This document shows positions 42,523 to 51,295 of a DNA stretch of 64,000 nucleotides, in pieces. Each line of letters starts with the position of its first letter. Within the stretch, counting starts at the first letter, position 1. The notes below the pieces were generated by a model. It was given only the letters and a program-made list of their open reading frames with translations. It made no database searches and was not told the DNA's origin. Made by a program: the position numbers and the translations under genes. This stretch comes from Paenibacillus sp. HGH0039 (GTDB taxonomy: Bacteria; Bacillota; Bacilli; Paenibacillales; NBRC-103111), in the NCBI RefSeq assembly GCF_000411255.1, contig NZ_KE150413.1, forward strand, positions 796,794 to 860,793, given 5' to 3'.

Positions 42523-42628
42523 GAAAGTCCATTGTATTAGAGAAAGAACAGCGGATGCCGGCTCGAGGTCCGGGGGTCCTCTCCTTAAATCTTAACCTTT
42601 TTGTAACCAGTCTGGAGGCTCCGTTCAA

Positions 42629-42657
42629 TTGTAAATAAAGGGTGGTTTTGCTACACT
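42629..42657 (+). promoter_or_regulatory. promoter of the PBP gene
   Basis: TTGTAA and TACACT are 17 nt apart, 33 nt before the start codon. Confidence 0.6.
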
Positions 42658-42689
42658 TGAACGTATAGATTGTGAGAGAGGGCTGGCTT

Positions 42690-44690
42690 ATGAAATCGCC
42701 TTATACCGAGCAGGACCCCGCCAAAAGAGAAGCGGACAAACGCATTCATTTTACACTTCGGATCAATATTTTTTTCTTCGCTACTTTCGCCCTGTTTTGT
42801 GTGCTTATCGTTAAACTTTCCTACCTTCAATTCGTTAAAGGCCCTGAACTTCAGATAGCAAAAACGAATGGGATGAATACGGATACCGCCATTCCCCCCA
42901 TACGCGGCAATATACTGAGCAAAGACGGCGTGCCTATTGCCACTTCCAATTCCACGGAATCGCTGTATTTCCGTGTCGAAGGCGGCACCAAGAATCAAGA
43001 TCCGATTATTGAGACAGCCAAGAAACTCGAGAAAATTCTGGGTGATCTCGGTGACAAGAATCTGCCGAAGATGACTATGGAAAATATCATGAAGGCGATG
43101 GATCTGGATTTTGACATCAACAAGCAGAAGATCAAACCTAAAACGCCTTATTCGGAGCCGAGAAGAATAAAAGCCAATTTAAACAAGGAAGAGGTTGCTT
43201 ACCTTCTCTCCCACCGGGATGAGCTTCACGGCGTGGAGGTTGTCGAGGAAAGCATCCGCATGTATGATCAGCGGAAAATAGCTGCCCAGCTCGTAGGCTA
43301 CTTGAAAAAATACGATGATACCGCGAATCTTAATTTTTATAAGAGCAGGCAGGATCAAGGCTATTTGCTGCGAGAAACGGTTGGCTTTGACGGGCTTGAA
43401 ATGATGTATCAGGACGAACTTCGCGGAATGCCGGGCAAGAAGAGTTATCCGGTCAACGCGGCCGGTAAAATTGTCGGCAACGGGACTTTGGAAAAACCGG
43501 AGAAAGGAAAGAATCTCCGGCTGACGATCGATACCAACGTGCAGCTCGCCGCTCAGCAGGCGATCATGGATCAGCTGAAATGGCTGCATAACCCTCCTTC
43601 CGCTTATGCTAGGTATGCCGCACCGTACGCCCGTTCCGGTTACGCGGTAGCGATGGAAGTCGATACGGGCAAAGTGGTCGCTATGGCCTCCATGCCGGAC
43701 TACGATACGAATTTGTGGACGGGTGGAATGGATCCGAAAATTTATCCGCAAGTTAAATACTTCGTCAACAACGGTACTATTCGCAACTCACCGCCGAACT
43801 TTCCGGATGACCAGCAGAAGCGTCACCCTTCTTCAATTCTATATTTGGGATCGACCATTAAGCCGCTCAGTATTTTGATAGGTTTAAAAGAAGGGTTAAT
43901 CACCCCTGGAAGTTATTACAATGATAACGCTCCTTTTGTTTACGGGAAGGATAACAGTACGGTGCGTAACTCGGATAATCATTATACAGGTATGATTTCC
44001 CCCACAAGAGCGATAGAAGTTTCATCTAACACATATATGTCTGCAAAAATCGGAATTCCGTTTTATAACAAATACCAGCGCAAATCGGGCGAAGCTTGGG
44101 AAAAACAATTGGCTGAATTTGGACTTGGAGTAACAACAGGAAGCGGCCTCCCATGGGAGTATGATGGTATGTCGGAAATCGATGCGGCCGCCAAAACGAG
44201 CAGTTATCAATCGGCGATGGTTTTTGCATCCTGGGGTCAGAACGGCAAGTATACCACACTTCAACTTACCCAGTTTGCTGCTACTCTTGGTAGCCGAGGT
44301 AAGCGGGTGAAACCGCAGTTCGTGGAAGAAATTCTCGATTCCGACGGCAAAGTCGTCAAAGGCTACGAACCGGAGATTCTGAATCAAGTCGATCTTCCCA
44401 AAACCTACTGGGATACGGTCATTAACGGGATGAAAAGCGGAGCGGAAGGCATCGACAAACTGCCATATCCGGTAGCCCGCAAAACCGGTACTTCGACGCA
44501 GCAGGTTTCTGGCGGAACTGTCGATAACGCGGTGTTCATTTCTTTCGCGCCCGCTCAAAATCCTAAGCTGGCCATTGCCGTTGTCGTGCCGGAAGGCGGT
44601 TACGGCCGTTACGGGGCGTCACCGATCGCGGCCAAGATTTACGAAGCCTACGACCAGTATGTCGGCGGCCTCAGCACACCCAAAAAATAA
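42690..44690 (+). CDS. class B penicillin-binding protein (transpeptidase)
   Basis: This 666-residue cell-wall enzyme cross-links peptidoglycan. It has a short cytoplasmic part, one membrane anchor (about 25-48), a PBP dimerisation region starting at IPPIRGNILSKDGVPIA, and a transpeptidase domain. The active-site motifs are GSTIKP (S-x-x-K), EVSSNTYM (S-x-N) and RKTGTST (K-T-G). It most resembles the PBP2/PbpA/Pbp2b group; the exact class needs alignment. ATG 42690 follows AGAGAGGG; a GTG at 42672 is inside the binding region. It lacks a glycosyltransferase domain. Confidence 0.9.
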   Translation: MKSPYTEQDPAKREADKRIHFTLRINIFFFATFALFCVLIVKLSYLQFVKGPELQIAKTNGMNTDTAIPPIRGNILSKDGVPIATSNSTESLYFRVEGGTKNQDPIIETAKKLEKILGDLGDKNLPKMTMENIMKAMDLDFDINKQKIKPKTPYSEPRRIKANLNKEEVAYLLSHRDELHGVEVVEESIRMYDQRKIAAQLVGYLKKYDDTANLNFYKSRQDQGYLLRETVGFDGLEMMYQDELRGMPGKKSYPVNAAGKIVGNGTLEKPEKGKNLRLTIDTNVQLAAQQAIMDQLKWLHNPPSAYARYAAPYARSGYAVAMEVDTGKVVAMASMPDYDTNLWTGGMDPKIYPQVKYFVNNGTIRNSPPNFPDDQQKRHPSSILYLGSTIKPLSILIGLKEGLITPGSYYNDNAPFVYGKDNSTVRNSDNHYTGMISPTRAIEVSSNTYMSAKIGIPFYNKYQRKSGEAWEKQLAEFGLGVTTGSGLPWEYDGMSEIDAAAKTSSYQSAMVFASWGQNGKYTTLQLTQFAATLGSRGKRVKPQFVEEILDSDGKVVKGYEPEILNQVDLPKTYWDTVINGMKSGAEGIDKLPYPVARKTGTSTQQVSGGTVDNAVFISFAPAQNPKLAIAVVVPEGGYGRYGASPIAAKIYEAYDQYVGGLSTPKK

Positions 44691-44705
44691 TAACGGCACA
44701 AAAAT

Positions 44706-44760
44706 AGCATCGGCTTCCATTTCGTTCTTGGTCAAGAACAATGGAAGCCGATGCTTTGTT
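44706..44760. terminator. bidirectional terminator between PBP and corA
   Basis: AGCATCGGCTTCCAT and ATGGAAGCCGATGCT are perfect 15-nt complements separated by 20 nt. A-rich and T-rich flanks serve both strands. Confidence 0.85.
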
Positions 44761-44785
44761 AGGTCGACGTCGTCATTCTGCATAG

Positions 44786-45724
44786 TCAAATCCACCCTTT
44801 TTTACGGAAGAGTAGGAACATGCACAGCCCGAGTACACCCATAAATCCGAAAATGAATAAATCCGCATAAGGAACAGTCAGCAGCCCGAGAATATCGGTG
44901 AAGTTCATTCCGAAAATACCGGTGATAAAGGTCAGTGGCATAAAGATCGTGGTCAGTGCGGTAAAAATACGCATGATTTCGTTCGCGCGGTTCGCTACGC
45001 TGGACTGATAAGCTTCTCGTAAGTTGCCCATGAGATCGCGGAGCGTATCGAAGGTGTCGACGATTTTGACGGCATTTTCGTGAATGTCGCCGAAATATTT
45101 TTGCAGCTGATTATCGATCAGCTTCAGTTCTTTGCGGTTTAATGTCGCCACAACGTCGCGCTGCGGCACAAGCATTTTTTTCAGCCACAAAATTTCCCCG
45201 CGGAGACCGACGATCTCGTTCAAATGGGATTTTTTCGTGTGCATCAGGATATCTTCTTCAAGCTTCTCGATCTTATCTTCGATCCGGTCTCCGACAATAA
45301 CGTAGTTGTCAACGACAAGGTCAACCAGATGATACAGGAAGCGGTCCGGGCTGTTAACTTCTTCATCCCAAAGAAAGGGTTTGATGGCACGGAGCTCCTG
45401 GATTTTCTGTCTCGTAACGGTAATGATGAAATGCCTGCCCAGAAAAATATTGAGTGCGCGAAGAAAGATTTCTTCATCATCAAACCGGATGCTGTTGATT
45501 ACAATAAAATAGTGCGTGTCGTAAATTTCGATTTTGGGCCGCTGTTCTTCTTCGCTGAGACAATCCTCTACGGCCAGATCGTGAAGATGGAAGAGCGGCT
45601 GCAACTGCTCCAGATCGTCCACATCCGCATCGATCCAGTAAAAACCGGATTCGGGTGGTGTCAGCGCTTCGTGAATGTCTTCAACCAGCGTAAAAGCGCC
45701 CTTGTGTACCAGGCGTGTTTTCAT
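44786..45724 (-). CDS. corA: CorA family divalent cation transporter
   Basis: This 312-residue protein has a large cytoplasmic domain and two C-terminal membrane helices. The first ends with the CorA signature FGMNF (in GIFGMNFTDI). It should mediate Mg2+ or other divalent-cation transport as a pentamer. The start ATG 45724 lies directly after an AAAGAGGTGA binding site that sits in the loop of a hairpin. A larger hairpin lies upstream in the leader. Confidence 0.92.
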   Translation of the reverse strand: MKTRLVHKGAFTLVEDIHEALTPPESGFYWIDADVDDLEQLQPLFHLHDLAVEDCLSEEEQRPKIEIYDTHYFIVINSIRFDDEEIFLRALNIFLGRHFIITVTRQKIQELRAIKPFLWDEEVNSPDRFLYHLVDLVVDNYVIVGDRIEDKIEKLEEDILMHTKKSHLNEIVGLRGEILWLKKMLVPQRDVVATLNRKELKLIDNQLQKYFGDIHENAVKIVDTFDTLRDLMGNLREAYQSSVANRANEIMRIFTALTTIFMPLTFITGIFGMNFTDILGLLTVPYADLFIFGFMGVLGLCMFLLFRKKGWI

Positions 45725-45795
45725 CCGTTTCACCTCTTTATGCGAAACGGCGCACAGCACTCCGGTCCGTAGGGAAACTACGGACGCTGGAGTGC
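45725..45795 (-). promoter_or_regulatory. structured 5' leader of corA
   Basis: Two hairpins precede corA. Proximal: CCGTTTC/GAAACGG arms (45744-45750 and 45725-45731) enclose the ribosome binding site AAAGAGGT and end at the start codon. Distal: GCACTCC/GGAGTGC and TCCGTAG/CTACGGA form a two-part stem at 45757-45795 with a five-base loop. It does not match an M-box. Control of translation by ion or protein is an inference. Confidence 0.5.
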
Positions 45796-46192
45796 CGGCC
45801 CCGGTTCGCTGCTATTCGATTTTGATCGTACCGGGTAAAGCGTCTACTTCTCGGTCGGTCCCCGTCCATCCGTATGTTCCCCCCTTTATCATTCCGTGTC
45901 GAATATACTTGTCTAGTATATACCTACATTTTCCACGATTCAAGCATCAAACTCTGGTACTTTTCTCCTGCCAATTCCCGTAGTCTGGGGATTTTTTATC
46001 CTATGCGGGAGAAGGGTTTGAGGTGCGGGCAAACGGTCGGACAAACAGCTCGGAGGGTTCATACGGAATGCGGCCTGCGCCAAAGAGGCAGCCGTCATGC
46101 GGCGCCATACATACGCCAATAGCTGCGAACGTTGTGAAAGACATCGGTTTTTTTCTTAGCAAGTTTATTATGTGCAACTTTTCAAAAAGCAC
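45796..46192. other. intergenic stretch between corA and the methionine leader
   Basis: I see no supported gene. The right half contains short open frames without binding sites. The corA promoter must lie at the left end. Confidence 0.45.
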
Positions 46193-46220
46193 TTGACATT
46201 TGCCCGGTAACCATTAAGAT
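46193..46220 (+). promoter_or_regulatory. promoter of the methionine operon
   Basis: TTGACA and TAAGAT are 16 nt apart, about 20 nt upstream of the SAM riboswitch. Confidence 0.7.
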
Positions 46221-46239
46221 AGGAGATAACTGAATAAAC

Positions 46240-46372
46240 TTTCTTATCAAGAGTAGGTGGAGGGACTGGCCCGATGATACCCGGCAACCGACATTGTAAC
46301 CCCCGAGGGGCAATGCACGGTGCTAATTCTTGCGGGAGCCGTATGAATAGCGGCTTCTGGGAGATGAGAGAG
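46240..46372 (+). promoter_or_regulatory. SAM-I riboswitch (S-box)
   Basis: The S-box core is present: TTATCAAGAG, GGTGGAGGGACTGGCCC, GATACCCGGCAACC, and GGTGCTAATTCTTGC, closed by GAGATGAGAG. SAM binding should favour the downstream terminator and shut off metA-metI-metC. Confidence 0.97.
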
Positions 46373-46391
46373 GAGCATGTTGCATAGGGAT

Positions 46392-46434
46392 GAACAGGCC
46401 TTTCTCAACTTTTTGAGAGAGGCCTGTTTTAATT
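46392..46434 (+). terminator. S-box expression-platform terminator
   Basis: AACAGGCCTTTCTCA pairs with TGAGAGAGGCCTGTT around CTTTT, followed by T-rich sequence, just before the metA ribosome binding site. Confidence 0.92.
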
Positions 46435-46455
46435 TCTTTCGAGGAGGAATGACCG

Positions 46456-47400
46456 ATGCCGATTAAAATACCTGATAATCTTCCGGCTAAAGAAGTGCTG
46501 AACCAAGAAAATATTTTTGCGATGGATGAGACGGTTGCCTACCATCAAGATATCCGCCCTCTGCGGATTGCGATTCTGAATCTGATGCCGACAAAGGAAA
46601 CGACGGAAACCCAACTGCTGCGCCTCCTGTCCAATACGGCTCTTCAGGTCGAATTTGTCCTGCTGCATCCTAAAACCCACACCTCCAAAAACACTTCTCC
46701 CGAGCACCTGGAGATGTTTTATAAAACGTTTGAAGATATCAAGGACGAAAGGTTCGACGGAATGATCATTACCGGCGCGCCCGTTGAGCAAATGGATTTC
46801 GAGGATGTTCATTACTGGGATGAGCTGAAGAACATCATGGACTGGAGCGTAGACAACGTAACCTCGACGCTTCATATATGCTGGGCTTCCCAGGCCGGAC
46901 TTTATCATCATTTCGACGTGCCGAAATACACGGTGGACAAAAAAGTGTTCGGTGTTTTCCCGCACATGATTGCGGAAGAGAACGTGAAGCTGCTCCGCGG
47001 GTTCGACGAGTTTTTCTTCGTTCCCCAGTCGAGACATACGGAAGTGCGCCGTGAAGACATCGAGAAGGATGAACGGCTCGTGATTTTATCGGAATCGGAA
47101 GAAGCCGGCATCTATATCGTGGCGACGAAGGACGGCAAGCAAATTTTCGTAACGGGACATTCCGAGTATGATCCGCTGACACTGAAATGGGAGTACGACC
47201 GTGACGTCAATAAAGGCATGGACGTGGAGATCCCGAAAAATTATTATCCGAACGATGATCCGAGCAAGAAGCCGATGATCACGTGGAGAGCGCATGCGAA
47301 TCTCCTGTTCTCCAACTGGCTGAACTATTACGTTTACCAGGAAACGCCGTATGATCTTAATGCGGGTCGTGAACTCAGCGCGCTTAGTGCCTGTCTATAG
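46456..47400 (+). CDS. metA: homoserine O-acetyltransferase (MetA family)
   Basis: This 314-residue enzyme activates homoserine for methionine synthesis. It keeps the nucleophile Cys142 in HICWASQAG and the His/Glu pair in FVTGHSEYD. Residue 111 is glutamate (ITGAPVE); in the published B. cereus/E. coli comparison this residue favours acetyl-CoA, whereas Gly favours succinyl-CoA. I therefore call it an acetyltransferase despite the MetA fold. GAGGAGG lies 8 nt before the ATG, behind the SAM riboswitch. Confidence 0.95.
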   Translation: MPIKIPDNLPAKEVLNQENIFAMDETVAYHQDIRPLRIAILNLMPTKETTETQLLRLLSNTALQVEFVLLHPKTHTSKNTSPEHLEMFYKTFEDIKDERFDGMIITGAPVEQMDFEDVHYWDELKNIMDWSVDNVTSTLHICWASQAGLYHHFDVPKYTVDKKVFGVFPHMIAEENVKLLRGFDEFFFVPQSRHTEVRREDIEKDERLVILSESEEAGIYIVATKDGKQIFVTGHSEYDPLTLKWEYDRDVNKGMDVEIPKNYYPNDDPSKKPMITWRAHANLLFSNWLNYYVYQETPYDLNAGRELSALSACL

Positions 47401-47438
47401 TATAGAACGAATGATACCTTAAAGGAGAGATTCCACGC

Positions 47439-48608
47439 ATGAACATCGAAAGTCGATTGGCCCAAATCGGTTCGGTTTCCGAACCTGTGACCGGAGCGGT
47501 GAGCTTCCCCGTATACCAGTCAACGGCATTCCGCCATCCGCGTCTTGGAGAAAGTACCGGATTCGATTATGCCCGTACGAAAAGCCCGACCCGCAGTGTG
47601 CTGGAGGACGCGATTGCCGATCTGGAATCCGGAGACGCCGGTTTTGCCTGTTCCTCCGGCATGGCGGCGCTGCAGACCATTTTCACGCTGTTCAGCCAGG
47701 GGGACCATCTGATTGTATCTCTGGACCTTTACGGCGGTACATACCGCCTGCTGGAGCAGATCATGTCCCGCTTCGGCGTGAGCGCTTCCTATGTGGATAC
47801 CAATGACGTCGAAGCGCTGGAAGAAGCCTATCGTCCGAACACGAAAGGGATTCTGATCGAAACGCCGACAAATCCGCTCATGATGGTCACGGACTTGAAG
47901 CTCGTCTGCGGCTGGGCCAAGAGTAAACAGCTTCTCTCCATCGTGGACAATACGCTGCTCACTCCTTATCTGCAGCGTCCCATCGAGCTTGGCGCGGATA
48001 TCGTCATCCACAGCGCGAGCAAATATTTGGGCGGCCACAATGATGTGCTGGCCGGACTGATCGTGACCAAGGGGCAGGAGCTTTCGGAACAAATGGCGTT
48101 CCTGCACAATTCCATCGGCGCCGTGCTCGGCCCGCAGGACAGCTGGCTGCTCATGAGAGGGATGAAAACGCTCGCTCTGCGCATGGAGCGGCATGAACAT
48201 AACGCAACGACGATCGCCCGCTATCTGCAGTGGCATCCGCTTGTAACGGATGTATACTATCCGGCGCTCGAATCCCATCCGGGATATGCGATCCAGAACA
48301 GGCAGTCGTCCGGCAACACGGGAATTTTCTCCTTTAAAGTAACGGATGCGCGTTTAGTGGAGCCGATTCTGAGGCACGTTAAGCTTATTGCGTTCGCGGA
48401 AAGCCTGGGCGGAGTGGAGTCGCTTATGACGTACCCGGCCGTTCAGACGCACGCCGATATTCCGCTGGAAATCCGGGAAAAAGTAGGCGTCGACGACCGG
48501 CTGCTGCGTTTTTCGGTCGGCATCGAACATGTGGACGATCTTATTACCGACCTGGCGCAGGCTCTGGAACAGGCACAGGCTGAGGTGGAAGGGGACAATC
48601 AGGCGTGA
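47439..48608 (+). CDS. metI: cystathionine gamma-synthase / O-acetylhomoserine thiolyase (MetI-like)
   Basis: This 389-residue Cys/Met-metabolism PLP enzyme uses O-acetylhomoserine and cysteine (or sulfide). The PLP lysine is in HSASKYLGGHNDV, with FACSSGMAA and ETPTNPLM as other signature blocks. It is the second gene of the S-box operon, followed with a GTGA overlap by a cystathionine beta-lyase, as in B. subtilis metIC. Exact substrate choice within the family is inferred from order. Confidence 0.9.
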   Translation: MNIESRLAQIGSVSEPVTGAVSFPVYQSTAFRHPRLGESTGFDYARTKSPTRSVLEDAIADLESGDAGFACSSGMAALQTIFTLFSQGDHLIVSLDLYGGTYRLLEQIMSRFGVSASYVDTNDVEALEEAYRPNTKGILIETPTNPLMMVTDLKLVCGWAKSKQLLSIVDNTLLTPYLQRPIELGADIVIHSASKYLGGHNDVLAGLIVTKGQELSEQMAFLHNSIGAVLGPQDSWLLMRGMKTLALRMERHEHNATTIARYLQWHPLVTDVYYPALESHPGYAIQNRQSSGNTGIFSFKVTDARLVEPILRHVKLIAFAESLGGVESLMTYPAVQTHADIPLEIREKVGVDDRLLRFSVGIEHVDDLITDLAQALEQAQAEVEGDNQA

Positions 48609-49762
48609 GTACCGACAAAAAACTAGGAACGAAAATCATCCACTTCGGTGGAGAAATCGATAAAACGACGGGCGCTTCCAGCGTACCGATCTATCAGGCA
48701 TCTACCTTTCACCATTTCTCGCTGGATAATCCGCCGGAGTTCGATTATTCCCGCTCGGGCAATCCGACCCGTCAGGCGCTGGAAGACTATATCGCTCTGC
48801 TGGAAGGGGGAGCGCGGGGATTCGCGTTCGCTTCCGGAATGGCGGCCATTTCATCGGCCTTCTTCCTGCTGTCGAGCGGCGACCATGTAATTTGTACGGA
48901 GGATGTGTACGGCGGAACGTATAGGCTGCTTACCGCGATTCTGACCCGGATGAATATCGAGACGACGTTCGTCGATATGACGGATCCGGAGAAGGTCAAG
49001 GCGGCGCTGAAGCCGAACACGAAGGCGGTCTTCCTGGAGACGCCGTCCAATCCGACGCTGAAGATTACGGATATCGCGGTCATCTGCGCGTGGGCGAAAG
49101 AAAACGGGCTGCTCACGATGCTCGACAACTCTTTTATGACGCCGTACTATCAGCGTCCCATCGAGCAAGGTGTCGACATTGTGCTGCACAGCGCCACGAA
49201 GTTCCTGAGCGGTCACAGCGACGTGCTGGCCGGCCTGGCCGTGGTGGCTAACGAGAGTCTCGGCCGCCGCATGAAGCAGATCCAGAACGGCCTAGGCAAC
49301 GTGCTCGGCCCGCAGGACAGCTGGCTGCTTATGCGCGGCATGAAGACGCTCAAGGTGCGCATGGAAGGCTCCGAGCAGAACGCCCGCCGCCTGGCCGAAT
49401 GGCTGGACAGTCATCCGGCGGTCGGGGCCGTGTACTATCCGGGGCTGCCGGACCATCCGGGCCGCGAGATTCACGAGAAGCAGTCGAGCGGCTACGGCGC
49501 CGTCGTCTCGTTCGACGTGAACGGGGGGGAGCGCGCCAGGAAGCTTCTAAGCGAGGTCAAGATCCCGCTGGTCGCCGTCTCTCTGGGCGCGGTCGAGAGC
49601 ATCTTGTCCTATCCGGCGATGATGTCCCATGCCGCGATGTCGCGCGAGGTGCGGCTGGAGCGGGGAATTACGGACGGGCTCGTGCGTTATTCCGTCGGTC
49701 TGGAAGACATCGACGATATCATTGCGGACCTGGACGCGGCTTTATCTCATCTGCAGGGATAA
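48605..49762 (+). CDS. metC: cystathionine beta-lyase (MetC-like)
   Basis: This 385-residue paralogue of its neighbour splits cystathionine to homocysteine. It has FAFASGMAA, ETPSNPTLKITD and the PLP lysine in HSATKFLSGHSDV. It starts at GTG 48605 overlapping the metI stop. Together metA-metI-metC convert homoserine to homocysteine; the final methionine synthase is not in the window. Confidence 0.9.
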   Translation: MSTDKKLGTKIIHFGGEIDKTTGASSVPIYQASTFHHFSLDNPPEFDYSRSGNPTRQALEDYIALLEGGARGFAFASGMAAISSAFFLLSSGDHVICTEDVYGGTYRLLTAILTRMNIETTFVDMTDPEKVKAALKPNTKAVFLETPSNPTLKITDIAVICAWAKENGLLTMLDNSFMTPYYQRPIEQGVDIVLHSATKFLSGHSDVLAGLAVVANESLGRRMKQIQNGLGNVLGPQDSWLLMRGMKTLKVRMEGSEQNARRLAEWLDSHPAVGAVYYPGLPDHPGREIHEKQSSGYGAVVSFDVNGGERARKLLSEVKIPLVAVSLGAVESILSYPAMMSHAAMSREVRLERGITDGLVRYSVGLEDIDDIIADLDAALSHLQG

Positions 49763-49784
49763 GCGGCTGTCTGAGGGCTCGAAG

Positions 49785-49852
49785 GAAGCAAGCGCAAGTG
49801 GTATATTCCGTTCGGATGAACGGATGCCGCTTCGCTTGCTTCTTCTTTTTTA
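49785..49852 (+). terminator. branched terminator of the methionine operon
   Basis: GAAGCAAGCG/CGCTTGCTTC arms enclose an inner CCGTTC/GAACGG hairpin and are followed by a T-run. Confidence 0.75.
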
Positions 49853-49916
49853 CCGAAATCAAGTATGAAAGATAACCGAAAGGCCTATTTTTCCCGTAGC
49901 CGGATTTGGGGCGTTA

Positions 49917-49925
49917 TGTTACAAT
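49917..49925 (+). promoter_or_regulatory. extended -10 promoter of mqnC
   Basis: TGTTACAAT fits TGnTACAAT. A good -35 is not visible. It lies 105 nt before the start codon. Confidence 0.45.
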
Positions 49926-50029
49926 GGTGATAATGTTTTTTTATACATGTAACTTTTTTCACATAGTATATCGTGAGCCGCGAATTCATACCTAAATTCG
50001 TGTGCGGAAGTCAGAAAGGAGTGAATGCC

Positions 50030-51163
50030 ATGAATCCGATCGACCGCATTCTGGATAAATCCCTTGCAGGCGGACGAATTGATCTGGAGGAGTGTGTCAC
50101 ACTGCTCGAATCCGACCAGATCGAGAAAATGGGTCATGTCGCTAACCAAATTATGCTGAAGCACCATCCTGAACCGATCACCACGTTTGTAGTAGGCCGC
50201 AACATCAACTACACGAACGTTTGTGACGTTTATTGCAGATTTTGTGCATTCTATAGAGCTCCCGGTTCTACGGAAGGATACGTACTTACCAATGAAGATA
50301 TTTTCCGCAAAATCCAGGAGACGCTGGATGTAGGCGGAACCGAGATTCTGATGCAGGGCGGCACGAATCCGGATTTGCCGTTCAGCTACTATACGGATCT
50401 GCTGCGCGAAATCAAGCAGCGCTTCGATATTACGATGCATTCTTTCTCTCCGGCGGAAATCTGGAAGATGAAAGATGTGTCGGACGGCCTGTCGCTGGAA
50501 GAAGTGATCCGTCAGCTGCGCGACGCAGGACTGGACTCTCTGCCTGGCGGAGGCGCGGAAATTTTGGACGACCGCATCCGTATGAAAATTTCCAAGAAAA
50601 AAGGCTCCTGGCGCGACTGGATGGATGCCATGGAAACGGCTCACCGTCTGGGCATGAATACATCGGCGACGATGGTTTACGGTTTCGGCGAGACGATGGA
50701 AGAGCGCGCCATGCACCTGCTCCGCGTGAGAGAAGCGCAGGATAAGTGCATCCAGAACGGCTACGATTCGCTGGGCTTCCTGGCCTTCATCCTGTGGCCG
50801 GTACAGCCGGACAACACGAATTTGCGCGTAGAGAAAACGAAGCCGGAAGAATATCTGAAAATGCTGGCCATATCCCGCATTATGCTCGACAATATTCCGA
50901 ACTTCCAGTCTTCCTGGGTAACGATGGGCCCCGAAATCGGCCGCCAGTCGCTGCATTACGGCTGCAATGACTTCGGAAGCACCATGATCGAAGAGAATGT
51001 CGTTTCGGCTGCGGGGACTACCCATAAAGTGAACATTTCCTCCACGCTGGAAATGATCCGTGCCGCAGGCAAGATTCCTGCCCAGCGCAATACGAAGTAT
51101 GAGATTCTCCGTGTGTACGACGAGAACTCGGTTGTTGAAAAAGATTTCATTATGCAGAACTAA
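50030..51163 (+). CDS. mqnC: cyclic dehypoxanthinyl futalosine synthase
   Basis: MqnC is the radical SAM enzyme that cyclises dehypoxanthine futalosine in the alternative (futalosine) menaquinone pathway. The 377-residue protein has the cluster motif CDVYCRFC (C-x3-C-x2-C), the pattern GRNINYTNVC before it, QGGTNPDLP, and GGGAEILDDRIR. ATG 50030 follows AGAAAGGAGTGA. No other mqn gene is in the window. A terminator follows. Confidence 0.93.
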   Translation: MNPIDRILDKSLAGGRIDLEECVTLLESDQIEKMGHVANQIMLKHHPEPITTFVVGRNINYTNVCDVYCRFCAFYRAPGSTEGYVLTNEDIFRKIQETLDVGGTEILMQGGTNPDLPFSYYTDLLREIKQRFDITMHSFSPAEIWKMKDVSDGLSLEEVIRQLRDAGLDSLPGGGAEILDDRIRMKISKKKGSWRDWMDAMETAHRLGMNTSATMVYGFGETMEERAMHLLRVREAQDKCIQNGYDSLGFLAFILWPVQPDNTNLRVEKTKPEEYLKMLAISRIMLDNIPNFQSSWVTMGPEIGRQSLHYGCNDFGSTMIEENVVSAAGTTHKVNISSTLEMIRAAGKIPAQRNTKYEILRVYDENSVVEKDFIMQN

Positions 51164-51200
51164 TTGGATCTAACATAGATCTCCCTTTTTCAAAAAAGGA

Positions 51201-51246
51201 AAGAAACCCGGAAGCCGTCTACAACGGTCTTCCGGGTTTCTTTTTG
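51201..51246. terminator. bidirectional terminator of mqnC and the kinase gene
   Basis: AAGAAACCCGGAAG/CTTCCGGGTTTCTT form a long stem with T to the right and T on the other strand to the left. Confidence 0.85.
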
Positions 51247-51295
51247 TGTCAGTGGAGTCTGGCCATGCAGTCGATCCTTTAGAAATAGGCGGTAC

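Noticed and set aside
45725-45795. An M-box (ykoK) Mg2+ riboswitch before corA
   Set aside because: The leader is too short and lacks the conserved M-box stems and loops.
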